Positions 26,318 through 35,999 of a stretch of 64,000 bases of DNA are shown piece after piece. Numbering within the stretch: the stretch's first letter is position 1; the number at the start of each line of letters is the position of its first letter. Under the pieces are notes generated by a model. It saw only the letters and a list, made by a program, of their open reading frames with translations, did no database searches and was not told where the DNA came from. Position numbers and translations under genes: made by a program. Source of the DNA: RAM1 sp943372515 (lineage in GTDB: Bacteria; Pseudomonadota; Gammaproteobacteria; Burkholderiales; Burkholderiaceae_C); NCBI GenBank assembly GCA_943372515.1, contig CALRYY010000009.1, positions 14,405-78,404 on the forward strand. Direction: 5' to 3'.

Positions 26318-27425
26318 CGGTTGCCAGGGTTGCGGTGTCTCGCTGCAAGTCATGGTGCAACGCGGTAAAGCGCTGCTGCAGCTGCGTGATTCTCGCAGGA
26401 GCGTCAAGCCAGGCCAGGACGGCTTGCGCCATGGCGGCGGGCGTCGCGGCGCCCTGCAGCAACTCGGGCACCACGAAGTCATTGCACAGGATGTTGGGCA
26501 GCCCCACCCAGGGCTGCAACTGTTTGCGGCGCATGATCTGCCAGGACAGCCAGTTCATGTTGTAAGCGATGACCATGGGGCGCTTGAACAGCGCCGCCTC
26601 CAGCGTGGCGGTGCCGCTGGCGATCAGCGTCACGTCGCAGGCGGCCAGCACAGTGTGCGACTGGCCGGCGACGATCTGCAGGCTGTCACCGAGCCCGGCG
26701 ACGCGGGCGGCCTCTTCAATGGCGGCGCGCAGCGCACTGACCGCGGGCAACACAAAGCGCGTGCCGGGGCGCGCGGCCTGGATCAGCCGCGCCGCCTGCA
26801 GGAAGCGTCGGGCCAGGTATTGCACCTCCGACCGGCGGCTGCCGGGCAGGATGGCCACGACCGTGTCGCTGTCCTGCAGGCCCAGCTGCCGCCGGGCGGC
26901 GGCCTTGTCAGGCGTCATGGGGATCACATCCGCCAGCGGGTGGCCAACGTAGGTGGCGGCAATGCCGTGACGGGCCAGCAACGCTGGCTCAAACGGGAAG
27001 ATACACAGCACGTGGTCCACGCTGCGGCGAATCTTGTCCACCCGGTCGGCGCGCCACGCCCAGATGGAAGGGCACACAAAATGCACGGTCCGGATGCCCC
27101 GCTCCTTCAGCGCGGCTTCAAGGTCCAGATTGAAGTCGGGTGCGTCAACGCCGATGAACACGCCGGGCCGGTGGGCCAACAGCCGCTCACGCAACTGGTT
27201 ACGGATGCCCACGATCTCCCGGTAATGGCGCAGCACCTCGACGTAGCCGCGCACGGCCAGCTTGTCATGCGGCCACCAGGCCTGAAAGCCCCGCTGGGCC
27301 ATCTGCGGGCCGCCGATGCCCGCCGCGTCCAGCGCAGGCCAGCGCAGGCGCATGCCATCCAGCAGCAAACCTGCAAGCAGGTCGCCGGAGGCTTCGCCAG
27401 CGACCATGCGTACCGTGGGGCTCAT
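26289..27425 (-). CDS. lpxB: Lipid-A-disaccharide synthase
   Basis: A 378-residue GT19 enzyme that joins lipid X to UDP-2,3-diacylglucosamine, forming the tetra-acyl disaccharide of lipid A at the inner membrane. It begins with VAGEASGDLLAG. VGVDAPDFNLDL-type and VCPSIWAWRADRVDKIRR segments (about 105-140) and the donor-site ILPGSRRSEV (near 212) are family-typical, followed by SGTATLEAALFKRPMVIAY (near 290). It starts 3 bp after the lpxA stop. Confidence 0.98.
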   Translation of the reverse strand: MSPTVRMVAGEASGDLLAGLLLDGMRLRWPALDAAGIGGPQMAQRGFQAWWPHDKLAVRGYVEVLRHYREIVGIRNQLRERLLAHRPGVFIGVDAPDFNLDLEAALKERGIRTVHFVCPSIWAWRADRVDKIRRSVDHVLCIFPFEPALLARHGIAATYVGHPLADVIPMTPDKAAARRQLGLQDSDTVVAILPGSRRSEVQYLARRFLQAARLIQAARPGTRFVLPAVSALRAAIEEAARVAGLGDSLQIVAGQSHTVLAACDVTLIASGTATLEAALFKRPMVIAYNMNWLSWQIMRRKQLQPWVGLPNILCNDFVVPELLQGAATPAAMAQAVLAWLDAPARITQLQQRFTALHHDLQRDTATLATDAIQKVLES

Positions 27426-27428
27426 GGG

Positions 27429-28223
27429 CTAGCGGACGATGCCGCGCTGCGGCGAGGTTTTGCCCAGGAAGTCCAGCATCATGCTGACGTCAGATTGCGC
27501 ATCGGGCGACGTATCGGCCAGAGTGGCGATGCGCTCCTGAGCCTGTTCGAGTGTCAGCCCGTCGCGGTACAGGGCCTTGTGCATGGCTTTCACCGCAGCA
27601 ATGCGCGGTGCGGAAAAACCGCGGCGGCGCAGCCCCTCGTAATTCATGGACCGCGCCTGGGCTGGCTGGCCCTGGCTCATGACGAAAGGCGGCTGGTCAG
27701 CAAACAGCAGCGAGCACATGGCCGTCATGCCATGGGCACCGATGCGAATGAACTGGTGCGCCACCGTGAAGCCACCCAGGATCACCCAGTCACCCACCTC
27801 CACATGGCCGGCCAACTGGGTGTTGTTGGCAAAAATGGTGTGGTTGCCCACGATGCAGTCATGCGCCAGATGCACGTAGGCCATGATCCAGTTGTCGTCC
27901 CCCACGCGTGTGACCGCACCGCCGCCCGGCGAGCCGATGTTGAACGTGCAGAACTCGCGGATGGTGTTGCGCTCACCGATGATCAGCTCGCACGGCTCAC
28001 CGGCGTACTTTTTGTCCTGCGGCACGGCGCCCAGCGAATTGAACTGGAAGATACGGTTATCGCGCCCGATGGTGGTGTGCCCCTCGATCACGCAATGCGC
28101 GCCGATGGTGGTGCCGCCGGCAACCTTCACGTGCGGGCCGATCACCGTGTAAGGCCCGACGCTGACCGAGCTGTCTAATTGCGCGCCCGGATCGACCAGT
28201 GCTGTGGAATGGATGAGGCTCAT
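27429..28223 (-). CDS. lpxA: UDP-GlcNAc O-acyltransferase
   Basis: A 264-residue left-handed beta-helix trimer enzyme that adds the first 3-hydroxyacyl chain from ACP to UDP-GlcNAc. Hexapeptide repeats run from IHSTALVDPGA through VGDWVILGGFT. The catalytic His is in YVHLAHDCIVGNH (near residue 125), and GAHGMTAMCSLLFADQPPF is the typical region before the helical C-terminal domain. Located between fabZ (21 bp) and lpxB (3 bp). Confidence 0.98.
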   Translation of the reverse strand: MSLIHSTALVDPGAQLDSSVSVGPYTVIGPHVKVAGGTTIGAHCVIEGHTTIGRDNRIFQFNSLGAVPQDKKYAGEPCELIIGERNTIREFCTFNIGSPGGGAVTRVGDDNWIMAYVHLAHDCIVGNHTIFANNTQLAGHVEVGDWVILGGFTVAHQFIRIGAHGMTAMCSLLFADQPPFVMSQGQPAQARSMNYEGLRRRGFSAPRIAAVKAMHKALYRDGLTLEQAQERIATLADTSPDAQSDVSMMLDFLGKTSPQRGIVR

Positions 28224-28244
28224 GTCCCTCAGATGTCCCGATGA

Positions 28245-28685
28245 TCAGGCGATGGTGCGCATGGTGCACATCAGTTCGGCTTCGCAAGCGATGTTTTCGC
28301 CCACGCGCGCAACAGCCTTGAACTTGAAGATGCCGGCCTTCATGCGGTCCAGAGACACATCCATGACGAGCTGGTCGCCCGGCTCCACCGGCCGCTTGAA
28401 CCGTGCACCGTCGATGCCCGCAAAGTAGTAAACCGTCTTGTCGTCGGGCGTCACGCCCACGGTGTCAAAGGCCAGCAAGGCCGCTGCCTGGGCCATGGCT
28501 TCCAGCATCAAGACACCCGGCATGACGGGGCGGTGCGGAAAGTGGCCCGTAAAAAAGGGCTCGTTCATTGTGACGTTCTTCAGCGCCTTGATGCGCTTGC
28601 CTTTTTCGAGCTCCAGCACGCGGTCTACCAGCAGGAACGGGTAGCGGTGCGGAAGCTGCTTGAGGATCTGGTGGATGTCCATCAT
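28245..28685 (-). CDS. fabZ: 3-hydroxyacyl-ACP dehydratase FabZ
   Basis: A 146-residue hot-dog-fold dehydratase of fatty-acid elongation. The catalytic His is in FFTGHFPHRPVMPG (near residue 48) and the Glu in VLMLEAMAQ. It competes with the Lpx enzymes for 3-hydroxyacyl-ACP, which explains its place between lpxD and lpxA. The ATG at 28685 overlaps the lpxD stop by 4 bp; a second ATG follows at once at 28682. Confidence 0.98.
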   Translation of the reverse strand: MMDIHQILKQLPHRYPFLLVDRVLELEKGKRIKALKNVTMNEPFFTGHFPHRPVMPGVLMLEAMAQAAALLAFDTVGVTPDDKTVYYFAGIDGARFKRPVEPGDQLVMDVSLDRMKAGIFKFKAVARVGENIACEAELMCTMRTIA

Positions 28686-29659
28686 GATGATTTTGTTGTC
28701 TTTTCCAGGGCCTTGACCCGTTCGCGCAGCGTGTGAAGCTGCTTGAGGGTGGCGGCGTTTTTTTCCCAGTGCGCATTGTCGTCGATGGGGAACACGCCGG
28801 TGTAGTGGCCGGGCTTGCTGATGGACCGCGTCACCACCGTAGCCGCCGAGATATTGACGTGATCCGCCAGCGTCAGGTGGCCCAGCACGATGGCGCCTCC
28901 GCCGATGGTGCAATGAGCGCCGATGGTCGCGCTGCCCGCAACGCCGACGCAGCCCGCCATGGCGGTGTGCCGCCCGACCCGCACGTTGTGTCCGATCTGA
29001 ACCAGGTTGTCGAGCTTGACGCCGTCCTCGATCACAGTGTCATTCAGCGCTCCGCGGTCGATGCAGGTGTTGGCGCCGATCTCCACGTCGTTGCCGATGA
29101 CGACGGCTCCCAGTTGCTCGATCTTTTCCCAGGTGCCTTCATGGGGAGCAAAGCCGAAGCCGTCTGCCCCGATCACCGCGCCCGAGTGGAGGATGCAGCG
29201 CTCACCCACCACGCAGCCCTCGGACACCGTTACCCGAGACTTCAGCACGGTACCCGCGCCAATGCGCGCGCCACGCTCCACCACACACAGAGCGCCGACC
29301 CATGCCGTAGGGTGGATGTCGGCGCCCGGATCCACCACGGCGCTGGCATGAATGCCCACAGCCACCGCCGGCGCGTGCCGGGCCTTCCACAACCGCGTGG
29401 CGCGGGCGAAGTACAAATAAGGATCATCCGTGACGATGCAGGCGCCGCGCTGTGCTGCGGCTTCACGCATTTCGACACCCACAATAACGCAGGCCGCCCG
29501 TGAGGCGGCCAGCTGCTGACGGTAACGCGGGTTGCTCAGAAAGCTCAACGCCGACGCGTCGGCGGATTCCAGCGGGGCAAGGCGTTCAACCTGTGTTGAA
29601 GGGTCGCCGTGCAGTTCACCGCCCAGCGCCTCGACAATGGTGGCTAGACGAAGCGACAC
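28682..29659 (-). CDS. lpxD: UDP-3-O-acyl-glucosamine N-acyltransferase
   Basis: A 325-residue acyltransferase that adds the N-linked 3-hydroxyacyl chain in lipid A synthesis. A uridine-binding N-terminal domain (about 1-100) is followed by left-handed beta-helix hexapeptides (about 105-290). The catalytic His lies in the QIGHNVRVGRHTAMAG stretch near residue 230. A C-terminal helix (LKQLHTLRERVKALEK) would bind ACP. Overlaps fabZ by 4 bp and follows skp by 21 bp. Confidence 0.98.
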   Translation of the reverse strand: MSLRLATIVEALGGELHGDPSTQVERLAPLESADASALSFLSNPRYRQQLAASRAACVIVGVEMREAAAQRGACIVTDDPYLYFARATRLWKARHAPAVAVGIHASAVVDPGADIHPTAWVGALCVVERGARIGAGTVLKSRVTVSEGCVVGERCILHSGAVIGADGFGFAPHEGTWEKIEQLGAVVIGNDVEIGANTCIDRGALNDTVIEDGVKLDNLVQIGHNVRVGRHTAMAGCVGVAGSATIGAHCTIGGGAIVLGHLTLADHVNISAATVVTRSISKPGHYTGVFPIDDNAHWEKNAATLKQLHTLRERVKALEKTTKSS

Positions 29660-29680
29660 ACCTTGCTCAGCCGTCGCGGC

Positions 29681-30196
29681 TTACTTGGCGCCGCCGTTGA
29701 GCGCCTTGATCACCTTGTCGGTGATGTCGTGCTTGGGGTTGATGTACACGGCCTCTTGCAGGACCAGGTCGTACTTCTCGGCTTCAGCCACCTGCTTGAC
29801 GACGCGGTTGGCGCGCTCAAGCACTTGTTGCAGCTCTTCGCTTTTGCGGGCGTTCAGGTCTTCCTGGAATTCGCGGCGCTTGCGCTGGAATTCACGATCC
29901 TGGTCCACCAGCTGTTTCTGGCGGGTGACGCGCTGGCTCTCGGGGATGGTCGGCGCCTCACGCTCGAACTTCTCTGATGCGGTCTTGAGGTTGTTGCCCA
30001 GGTCGTTCAGTTCCTTCTCGCGGCGCGAGAATTCCTGTTCGAGCTTGACTTGCGCTGCCTTGGCCGTGGTGGTCTCGCGGAAGATCCGGTCGGTGTTGAC
30101 AAAACCGACACGGAAGTCTTCAGCCTGGGCGTTGCTGGTCAGGGACAGGAGCCCCATGGCCAAACCAAGCCAGCATTGACGGGAAAAATACTTCAT
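29681..30196 (-). CDS. skp: OmpH/Skp-family periplasmic chaperone
   Basis: A 171-residue periplasmic chaperone that holds unfolded outer-membrane proteins for BamA. A signal peptide ends at about residue 25 (SNAQA). The long charged coiled coil (about 45-120; EFSRREKELNDLGNNLK, QRVTRQKQLVDQDREFQRKR) forms the tentacles of the trimer. VGFVNTDRIFRET at the start of the mature part is family-typical. Its ATG overlaps the bamA TAA by one base, and it precedes lpxD. Confidence 0.95.
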   Translation of the reverse strand: MKYFSRQCWLGLAMGLLSLTSNAQAEDFRVGFVNTDRIFRETTTAKAAQVKLEQEFSRREKELNDLGNNLKTASEKFEREAPTIPESQRVTRQKQLVDQDREFQRKRREFQEDLNARKSEELQQVLERANRVVKQVAEAEKYDLVLQEAVYINPKHDITDKVIKALNGGAK

Positions 30197-32493
30197 TAGA
30201 AAGACGTTCCAATCTGGAATTGCAATTTCTGGATTCTATCGCCAGCGAACTTGCGCACGGGGTTGGCGATCGCCAGACGCAGGGGACCAATGGGCGAAAT
30301 CCAGCTCAAACCGATGCCAGCCGAGGCCCGGAATTGACCAAAATCAAGTTTTTCGGTTTCGCCAAACACGTTGCCGGTATCAAAAAAGCCGAACATTCGC
30401 AGTGTGCGGTCGTTGCCGGCGCCGGGGAACGGAGCAATGATTTCAGCGTTCAGCGTGATCTTTTTAGGGCCACCGATGCTGGAGCCGGTCACGTCGCGGG
30501 GGCCCAGCGTGCCTTGCTCAAAGCCACGCACCGACCCCAGACCACCTGAGTAAAAGTTCTTGAAAACCGGGAAAGGCCGTCCGCCCAAGCCCTTGCCCCA
30601 GCCGGCTTCGCCGTTGAACGCCAGCGTGAACTGCTTGTTCAGGGGGATGTATTGCTGGTACTGGTAGTTGGCCCGCAGGTAACGCGCATCGCCGCCCACG
30701 CCCCATTCGGATGCCAGGCGCTGGTAGCGGCCATTGTTGGGCACCAGCGTGCTGTCGCGGTCGTCACGCGACCAGCCCAGCGTCAACGGGATCGAATGGC
30801 TGGTGTAGCCGAATTCGTTGGCATAGGCCAGATACGCCGCCGGGATGTTGGTACCAGGCTTGATCGTGATGCGCTCAATGCCCGTGCCGAAGTAAATGGT
30901 GTCCACTTCGCTGAACGGCACGCCGAAACGCAGGCCCACGCCAGACGTTACCAGTTCATAGTTGCCACCCTGGTCTTCATAGGGCTTGGAACGGCGGTGG
31001 TAAACGTCGATGGTGCGCGAGATGCCGTCAGGCGTGAAGTACGGGTCCACCGTATTGAAGGCGATGGTGCGGTTGTACTTGCTGGTGTTGACTTCAATGC
31101 CCAGGTAGTTTCCCGAACCGAAGGCATTTTCCTGCTTGATGCTGAATGACAGCGCCAGCCGCTCGGCGCTGGAAAAGCCCGCGCCCAGTTGCAGGCTGCC
31201 GGTGGGCTTTTCAGCGACGTTGATGTTCAGGTCGATCTGGTCGGGCGAGCCCGGCACGTCCGAGGTTTCGACGTTGACTTCCTTGAAGAAGCCCAGGCGG
31301 TCCACGCGGTCGCGCGACAGCTTGATGCGTTCGGCGTCGTACCAGGACGATTCAAACTGCCGGAACTCGCGGCGCACTACTTCGTCGCGCGTGCGGTTGT
31401 TGCCACCAATATTGACGCGGCGCACATAGGCGCGGCGAGATGGTTCGGCCTGCAGCACAAAGGCAACGCGGTTGTTGACGCGGTCCACCTCGGGGCGGGC
31501 CTCTACCTGGGCAAAGGCGAAACCGAAGTTGCCGAAGTAGTCGGTGAAGGCCTTGGTCGTTTCCGCGACCTGATCAGCGTTGTAGGGCTGACCGGGCTTG
31601 ATGGTGACGAGCGACTTGAATTCGTCGTCCTTGTCCAGGTAATTGCCTTCGAGCTTGACGCCAGACACCACATAACGCGCGCCCTCGGTCACGTTGACGG
31701 TGATGGAGATGTCCTGCTTGTTGGGCGAAATGGCCACCTGTGTGGAATCGATCCGGAATTCGAGATAGCCGCGCGTGAGGTAGTACGAGCGCAGTGTTTC
31801 CAGGTCGGCATTGAGCTTGGCGCGCGCATAGCGGTCCGACTTGGTGTACCAGCTCAGCCAGCCGCCAGTGTCCTGGTCGAACAGGCCCTTGAGTGTGGAT
31901 TCAGAAAACGCCTTGGCGCCGACCACACGGATTTCCTTGATCCGCGCGGGCTCGCCCTCGGTCACGCTGTAAGTCAGATTGACGCGGTTGCGCTCGATAG
32001 GCGTGACGGTGGTGACAATTTCGGCGCCGTACAGACTGCGGTTGATGTACTGGCGCTTGAGTTCCTGCTCGGCGCGGTCGGCCAGCGCCTGGTCAAATGG
32101 CCGGCCTTCCGTGAGGCCGATGTCACGCAGCGCCTTTTTGAGCACGTCCTTGTCGAATTCCTTGGCGCCGGCGAAATCCACATCTGCGACGGTCGGGCGT
32201 TCTTCAACAATCACCACCAGCACGTCGTTGTTGACCTCCAGGCGTACATCCTTGAACAGGCCCAGCGCAAACAGCGCGCGGATGGCGGCCGAGCCCTTGT
32301 CGTCGCTGTACTGGTCGCCCACACGGAACGGCAGCGACGCAAACACGGTACCGGGCTCCACGCGCTGCAGGCCTTCGACGCGGATGTCGCGCACCGTGAA
32401 CGGGTCCACAGCCCATGCCGTATTGGCCACAAACGCCATGGCCACCAGGGCCGAAACGGTGCGCAAGCGAAAGCCGTTGAATTGTTTTTTCAT
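30196..32493 (-). CDS. bamA: Outer membrane assembly factor BamA
   Basis: A 765-residue essential outer-membrane insertase. A signal peptide (about 1-28, ending NTAWA) is followed by five POTRA domains (about 30-430; the first begins FTVRDIRVEGLQRVEPG) and a 16-stranded barrel. The barrel carries the conserved VRGF motif in YSGGLGSVRGFEQGTLGPRD (loop 6) and ends FQIGTSF with the terminal Phe used for recognition. It lies 57 bp after rseP, the usual order. Confidence 0.99.
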   Translation of the reverse strand: MKKQFNGFRLRTVSALVAMAFVANTAWAVDPFTVRDIRVEGLQRVEPGTVFASLPFRVGDQYSDDKGSAAIRALFALGLFKDVRLEVNNDVLVVIVEERPTVADVDFAGAKEFDKDVLKKALRDIGLTEGRPFDQALADRAEQELKRQYINRSLYGAEIVTTVTPIERNRVNLTYSVTEGEPARIKEIRVVGAKAFSESTLKGLFDQDTGGWLSWYTKSDRYARAKLNADLETLRSYYLTRGYLEFRIDSTQVAISPNKQDISITVNVTEGARYVVSGVKLEGNYLDKDDEFKSLVTIKPGQPYNADQVAETTKAFTDYFGNFGFAFAQVEARPEVDRVNNRVAFVLQAEPSRRAYVRRVNIGGNNRTRDEVVRREFRQFESSWYDAERIKLSRDRVDRLGFFKEVNVETSDVPGSPDQIDLNINVAEKPTGSLQLGAGFSSAERLALSFSIKQENAFGSGNYLGIEVNTSKYNRTIAFNTVDPYFTPDGISRTIDVYHRRSKPYEDQGGNYELVTSGVGLRFGVPFSEVDTIYFGTGIERITIKPGTNIPAAYLAYANEFGYTSHSIPLTLGWSRDDRDSTLVPNNGRYQRLASEWGVGGDARYLRANYQYQQYIPLNKQFTLAFNGEAGWGKGLGGRPFPVFKNFYSGGLGSVRGFEQGTLGPRDVTGSSIGGPKKITLNAEIIAPFPGAGNDRTLRMFGFFDTGNVFGETEKLDFGQFRASAGIGLSWISPIGPLRLAIANPVRKFAGDRIQKLQFQIGTSF

Positions 32494-32550
32494 GAGTCAG
32501 GGGTAGCCCGCGAAGCCCGTCGAGGACTAGCGCGGCAACAGCCAAAAAGG

Positions 32551-33924
32551 TTAACCAAACAGGCGGGTGACGTCGTTGAACAGCGCGATTGACATCATGA
32601 CCATGAGCAGCGCCACGCCACCGCGCTGCAACCGCTCCATCCATGCGTCGGAGACGCTTTTCCCGGTCACGCCCTCCCAAAGATAATACATCAGGTGCCC
32701 CCCGTCGAGGACCGGCAGCGGCAGCAGGTTCAACACGCCCAGGCTGACGCTGATCAGGGCAAGAAACACCAGGTATTGCGTCAGGCCCATGCTGGCAGAT
32801 TTGCCCGCGTAGTCGGCTATTGTGAGCGGGCCGCTGAGGTTCCTAAGCGACGCTTCACCAATCACCATCTTGCCCATCATGCGCAGCGTCAGGGCGGACA
32901 CCTCCCAGGTGCGAACCACACCTTTCCACAACCCTTCAATCGGGCCATGACGAACGGTCACAAATTCAGGCGGCGCGCCCACATAGGCACCAATACGCCC
33001 CACCGCCAGGCCGTTGTCCTGACGCACGTCGGGGGTGACTTCAAGCGCCACGGTACGGCCTTCGCGCTCGACCTGCCAGGCGCTTGGGCGGCCCTTGCCC
33101 GCGAGCACGGATCCACGGATCAGCTCTCGCAACTGGGAGCCGTCAACGACCGGCACGTCCCCTGTCATACGCACGACGTCGCCCTTGCGCAGACCAGATT
33201 TGTCGGCCGCCCCGCCCGGCACGACATCGCCAATCACCGGCTGCGTCCAGGGCCCCAGGATGCCAATCTGGCGAAAGAGCTTTGCGTCTGCGTCGCGTGT
33301 TTCCAGGCTGCTCAGGCCCAGCATCACTTCCCGCGTGGCGCCGACTTGAACCCGCGTGACTTCCATGCGCAGGTCACGACCGTCCAGTGCGCCGCGGGTG
33401 AGCAGCCAGCGCAGCTGTTCAAACGACTCAATGGGCTCCAGGTCGTCCCCGGCGAAGCCGGCGCTTTGCACCACGTCGCCCCCGCGCAAACCAGCAGCTT
33501 CGGCCACAGAGGTTGCCACCGGGCTGGCCAGCACGGCCTTGGGTTCCTGCACGCCATACCAGTTGACCAGCGCATAAAGCAGCACGGCCAGCAACAGGTT
33601 GGCCGCCGGGCCCGCCGCGACGATGGCGGCGCGTGAACGCAGCGGTTGGGTGTTGAACGCCAGATGGCGCTCGGCTTCGGGTACGGGGGCCTCGCGCTCG
33701 TCCAGCATCTTCACATAGCCACCCAGCGGAAACATGCCGATGACGAATTCGGTGGACTGGCCGTTTTTCTGGTTTTTGGGTTGCCAGCGGTAAAGCGTCT
33801 TGCCAAACCCGACGGAAAAGCGCAGCACCTTGACGCCGCAAGCCACCGCAACCCGGTAATGGCCGTATTCATGTACGGCGATCAGCAGGCCCAGCGCGAC
33901 GATGAAAGCAACGACAGTCAGCAT
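32551..33924 (-). CDS. rseP: Site-2 protease RseP
   Basis: A 457-residue inner-membrane zinc protease that cleaves the anti-sigma factor RseA in the envelope-stress cascade and trims signal-peptide remnants. The metal site H18-EYG-H22 is in the first membrane helix, and the third ligand is in NLLPLPVLDGGHL (near 400). Two PDZ domains lie between (about 110-300), and four membrane helices are expected. GMFPLGGYVKMLDERE is family-typical. It follows dxr by 20 bp. Confidence 0.98.
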   Translation of the reverse strand: MLTVVAFIVALGLLIAVHEYGHYRVAVACGVKVLRFSVGFGKTLYRWQPKNQKNGQSTEFVIGMFPLGGYVKMLDEREAPVPEAERHLAFNTQPLRSRAAIVAAGPAANLLLAVLLYALVNWYGVQEPKAVLASPVATSVAEAAGLRGGDVVQSAGFAGDDLEPIESFEQLRWLLTRGALDGRDLRMEVTRVQVGATREVMLGLSSLETRDADAKLFRQIGILGPWTQPVIGDVVPGGAADKSGLRKGDVVRMTGDVPVVDGSQLRELIRGSVLAGKGRPSAWQVEREGRTVALEVTPDVRQDNGLAVGRIGAYVGAPPEFVTVRHGPIEGLWKGVVRTWEVSALTLRMMGKMVIGEASLRNLSGPLTIADYAGKSASMGLTQYLVFLALISVSLGVLNLLPLPVLDGGHLMYYLWEGVTGKSVSDAWMERLQRGGVALLMVMMSIALFNDVTRLFG

Positions 33925-33944
33925 GGGTTCTCCTGATGGCAGCG

Positions 33945-35135
33945 TCAGACTGCCAGACGTTCGACGGTGCCCAGCGCGGCTTCCCGTGCACGGGCGTCCA
34001 GCGCCAGCAATTGTTCCAGCGATTCTGGACTGGAGGTGGTGACGGCGTCCAGTGTTGCAAGATTGACCTGGTGAATCTGGTCAAACCGGATGCGCCGGTC
34101 CAGGAAGGCGGCTACGGCCACTTCGTTGGCGGCGTTGAGTACGGCCGGCGTGCCGGGTACGGCCTCCAGTGCATCCCAGGCCAGTTGCAGGCCCGGAAAG
34201 CGCGCCCGGTGGTCTGCGCTGTCAAATGACTCAAAACTCATGTCGGCCAGACGGCTGAAGTCCAGCGCCTGCGCACCCGACACGATTCGCCCCGGCCAGG
34301 ACAGGCCATAGGCGATGGGCACGCGCATGTCGGGCGTACCCAACTGCGCCACCACGGATGCGTCGCGGTACTGGACCATGGAATGGATGACGCTTTGCGG
34401 GTGGATCACAACTTCCAGCCGTTGGGGCGGCAGGCCGAACAGGTGGCGCGCCTCGATCACCTCCAGCGCCTTGTTCATCATGGTGGCTGAATCCACCGAT
34501 ATCTTGCGGCCCATGACCCAGTTCGGGTGGGCACATGCCTCTTCAGGTGTCACGTGGCGCAGCGTGGCCGGCGCGCGCGTGCGAAACGGCCCGCCGGACG
34601 CGGTGAGGATGATCTTTTCAACCCGCTCGTCCCAGGTAGCCGGGTCTTCGGGCAAAGACTGGAAGATCGCGGAATGTTCACTGTCTATGGGCAGCAACGT
34701 CGCCCCGCCCTTACGCACAGCGGCCATGAACAACTCGCCGCCCACCACCAGAGCTTCCTTGTTGGCCAGCAGCAAACGCTTGCCCGCGCGGGCAGCGGCC
34801 AGGCAAGGCGCCAGGCCCGCAGCACCGACGATGGCGGCCATGACGGCGTCCACCTCTTCATGGCTTGAGATCTGTTCGAGCGCGTCGCTCGCCATGAGAA
34901 CCTGGGTGCCGAAGCCGCTTTCGCTCAGCCGCGATTGCAATTCGCGGCCATGCCGGGTGCTGGCCATGACGGCAAACTTCGGGCGAAACGTCGCGCACTG
35001 CGCCAGCATCTCGTCCACCCGCGTCGCGGCGCTCAGCGCAAACACCTCAAATTGATCCGGGTGCCGGGCGATCACATCCAGCGTGTTCGCGCCAACCGAG
35101 CCCGTTGAGCCCAATACAGTAATGCGCTGCTTCAT
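33945..35135 (-). CDS. dxr: 1-deoxy-D-xylulose-5-phosphate reductoisomerase
   Basis: A 396-residue NADPH enzyme of the MEP isoprenoid pathway, converting DXP to MEP. The nucleotide loop is LGSTGSVGANTLDV (8-21). Metal ligands lie in LLPIDSEHSAIFQ (Asp, Glu near 150), and the flexible loop is PQSVIHSMVQYRDASV (near 255). The ATG overlaps the cdsA stop by 4 bp. ispD and ispF of the same pathway are at 57 kb. Confidence 0.99.
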   Translation of the reverse strand: MKQRITVLGSTGSVGANTLDVIARHPDQFEVFALSAATRVDEMLAQCATFRPKFAVMASTRHGRELQSRLSESGFGTQVLMASDALEQISSHEEVDAVMAAIVGAAGLAPCLAAARAGKRLLLANKEALVVGGELFMAAVRKGGATLLPIDSEHSAIFQSLPEDPATWDERVEKIILTASGGPFRTRAPATLRHVTPEEACAHPNWVMGRKISVDSATMMNKALEVIEARHLFGLPPQRLEVVIHPQSVIHSMVQYRDASVVAQLGTPDMRVPIAYGLSWPGRIVSGAQALDFSRLADMSFESFDSADHRARFPGLQLAWDALEAVPGTPAVLNAANEVAVAAFLDRRIRFDQIHQVNLATLDAVTTSSPESLEQLLALDARAREAALGTVERLAV

Positions 35136-35983
35136 CGGATCAGCGACGCCAGCATCATCGCCAGGGGCAAGGTGGGCAACAAGGCGTCAACACGGTCGAG
35201 CACGCCGCCATGGCCGGGCAGTAACCCGCTGGAATCCTTGACTCCGGCGCTGCGCTTGACCAGTGACTCCACCAGGTCGCCAACAACACTGAGCGCAGCC
35301 AGAAAGACCACAGCGACCAACAGCAGCCACCAGCCCGCACCTGCCAGGCGCGTGTAAAGGCTGGCCGATGCCACCTGAAAGTGGCTGTCCGCCGCCACCC
35401 AGGCGACTGCCAGCATCACCACACCCACCATGCCACCCCAGACACCTTCCCAGCTTTTGCCGGGGCTGATGGACGGCGCCAGCCGGCTGCGGGTGAATTT
35501 GAGCCCGAACGCCCGACCGGCAAAGTAAGCGGCTATGTCCGCCATCCACACCAGCAGCAAAACAGACAGCAGAAAATTGATGCCGATCACGCGCGCCTGG
35601 GCCACGGCCAACCAGGCCAGCCACAACGCCAGCAAACCAGCCACCAGGCGTACGGAGCGCGGAATGCGTGGCCAACCGGCAACGCCAGCACGCAGCAGCC
35701 ACGCGCCACCCAGCACCCAGGCCGCACCCCACGCACTCCACAGCATGGGCAAGGGCCGCTGCAGCCACCCAGCCTGCCAGGCCAGGCCGCACAGCGCCAG
35801 GCAGGCCACCGCCAATGCGAGCGACGCGGGCTGGCTGCAGCCGTTGAGCCGGCCCCATTCCCACGCACCTGCTGCGATCAGCACCAGCACGATGGCGACG
35901 AACGGCTCGGGAGCCGGATAAAACAGTGCAGGCAACAGAATGGCCAGCAGGATGATGGCCGTGATGATGCGCTGTTTGAGCAT
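35132..35983 (-). CDS. cdsA: Phosphatidate cytidylyltransferase
   Basis: A 283-residue polytopic membrane enzyme making CDP-diacylglycerol, the precursor of all phospholipids. About eight hydrophobic helices are visible. The signature near the C-terminus, SLVKRSAGVKDSSGLLPGHG followed by GVLDRVDAL, carries the paired aspartates. The ATG at 35983 begins MLKQRIITAI and directly enters the first helix; longer frames enter uppS and are not credible. 16 bp after uppS. Confidence 0.98.
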   Translation of the reverse strand: MLKQRIITAIILLAILLPALFYPAPEPFVAIVLVLIAAGAWEWGRLNGCSQPASLALAVACLALCGLAWQAGWLQRPLPMLWSAWGAAWVLGGAWLLRAGVAGWPRIPRSVRLVAGLLALWLAWLAVAQARVIGINFLLSVLLLVWMADIAAYFAGRAFGLKFTRSRLAPSISPGKSWEGVWGGMVGVVMLAVAWVAADSHFQVASASLYTRLAGAGWWLLLVAVVFLAALSVVGDLVESLVKRSAGVKDSSGLLPGHGGVLDRVDALLPTLPLAMMLASLIR

Positions 35984-35999
35984 GGAGGGGCGGCGGCGA

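Noticed and set aside
26148..28178. 676-codon plus-strand open frame opposite lpxB and lpxA
   Set aside because: GC-rich antisense frame; the product is His/Gln/Arg-rich with no family motif, and the minus-strand genes are certain. The same applies to long frames opposite ftsH (16177-18045) and bamA (31189-32592).
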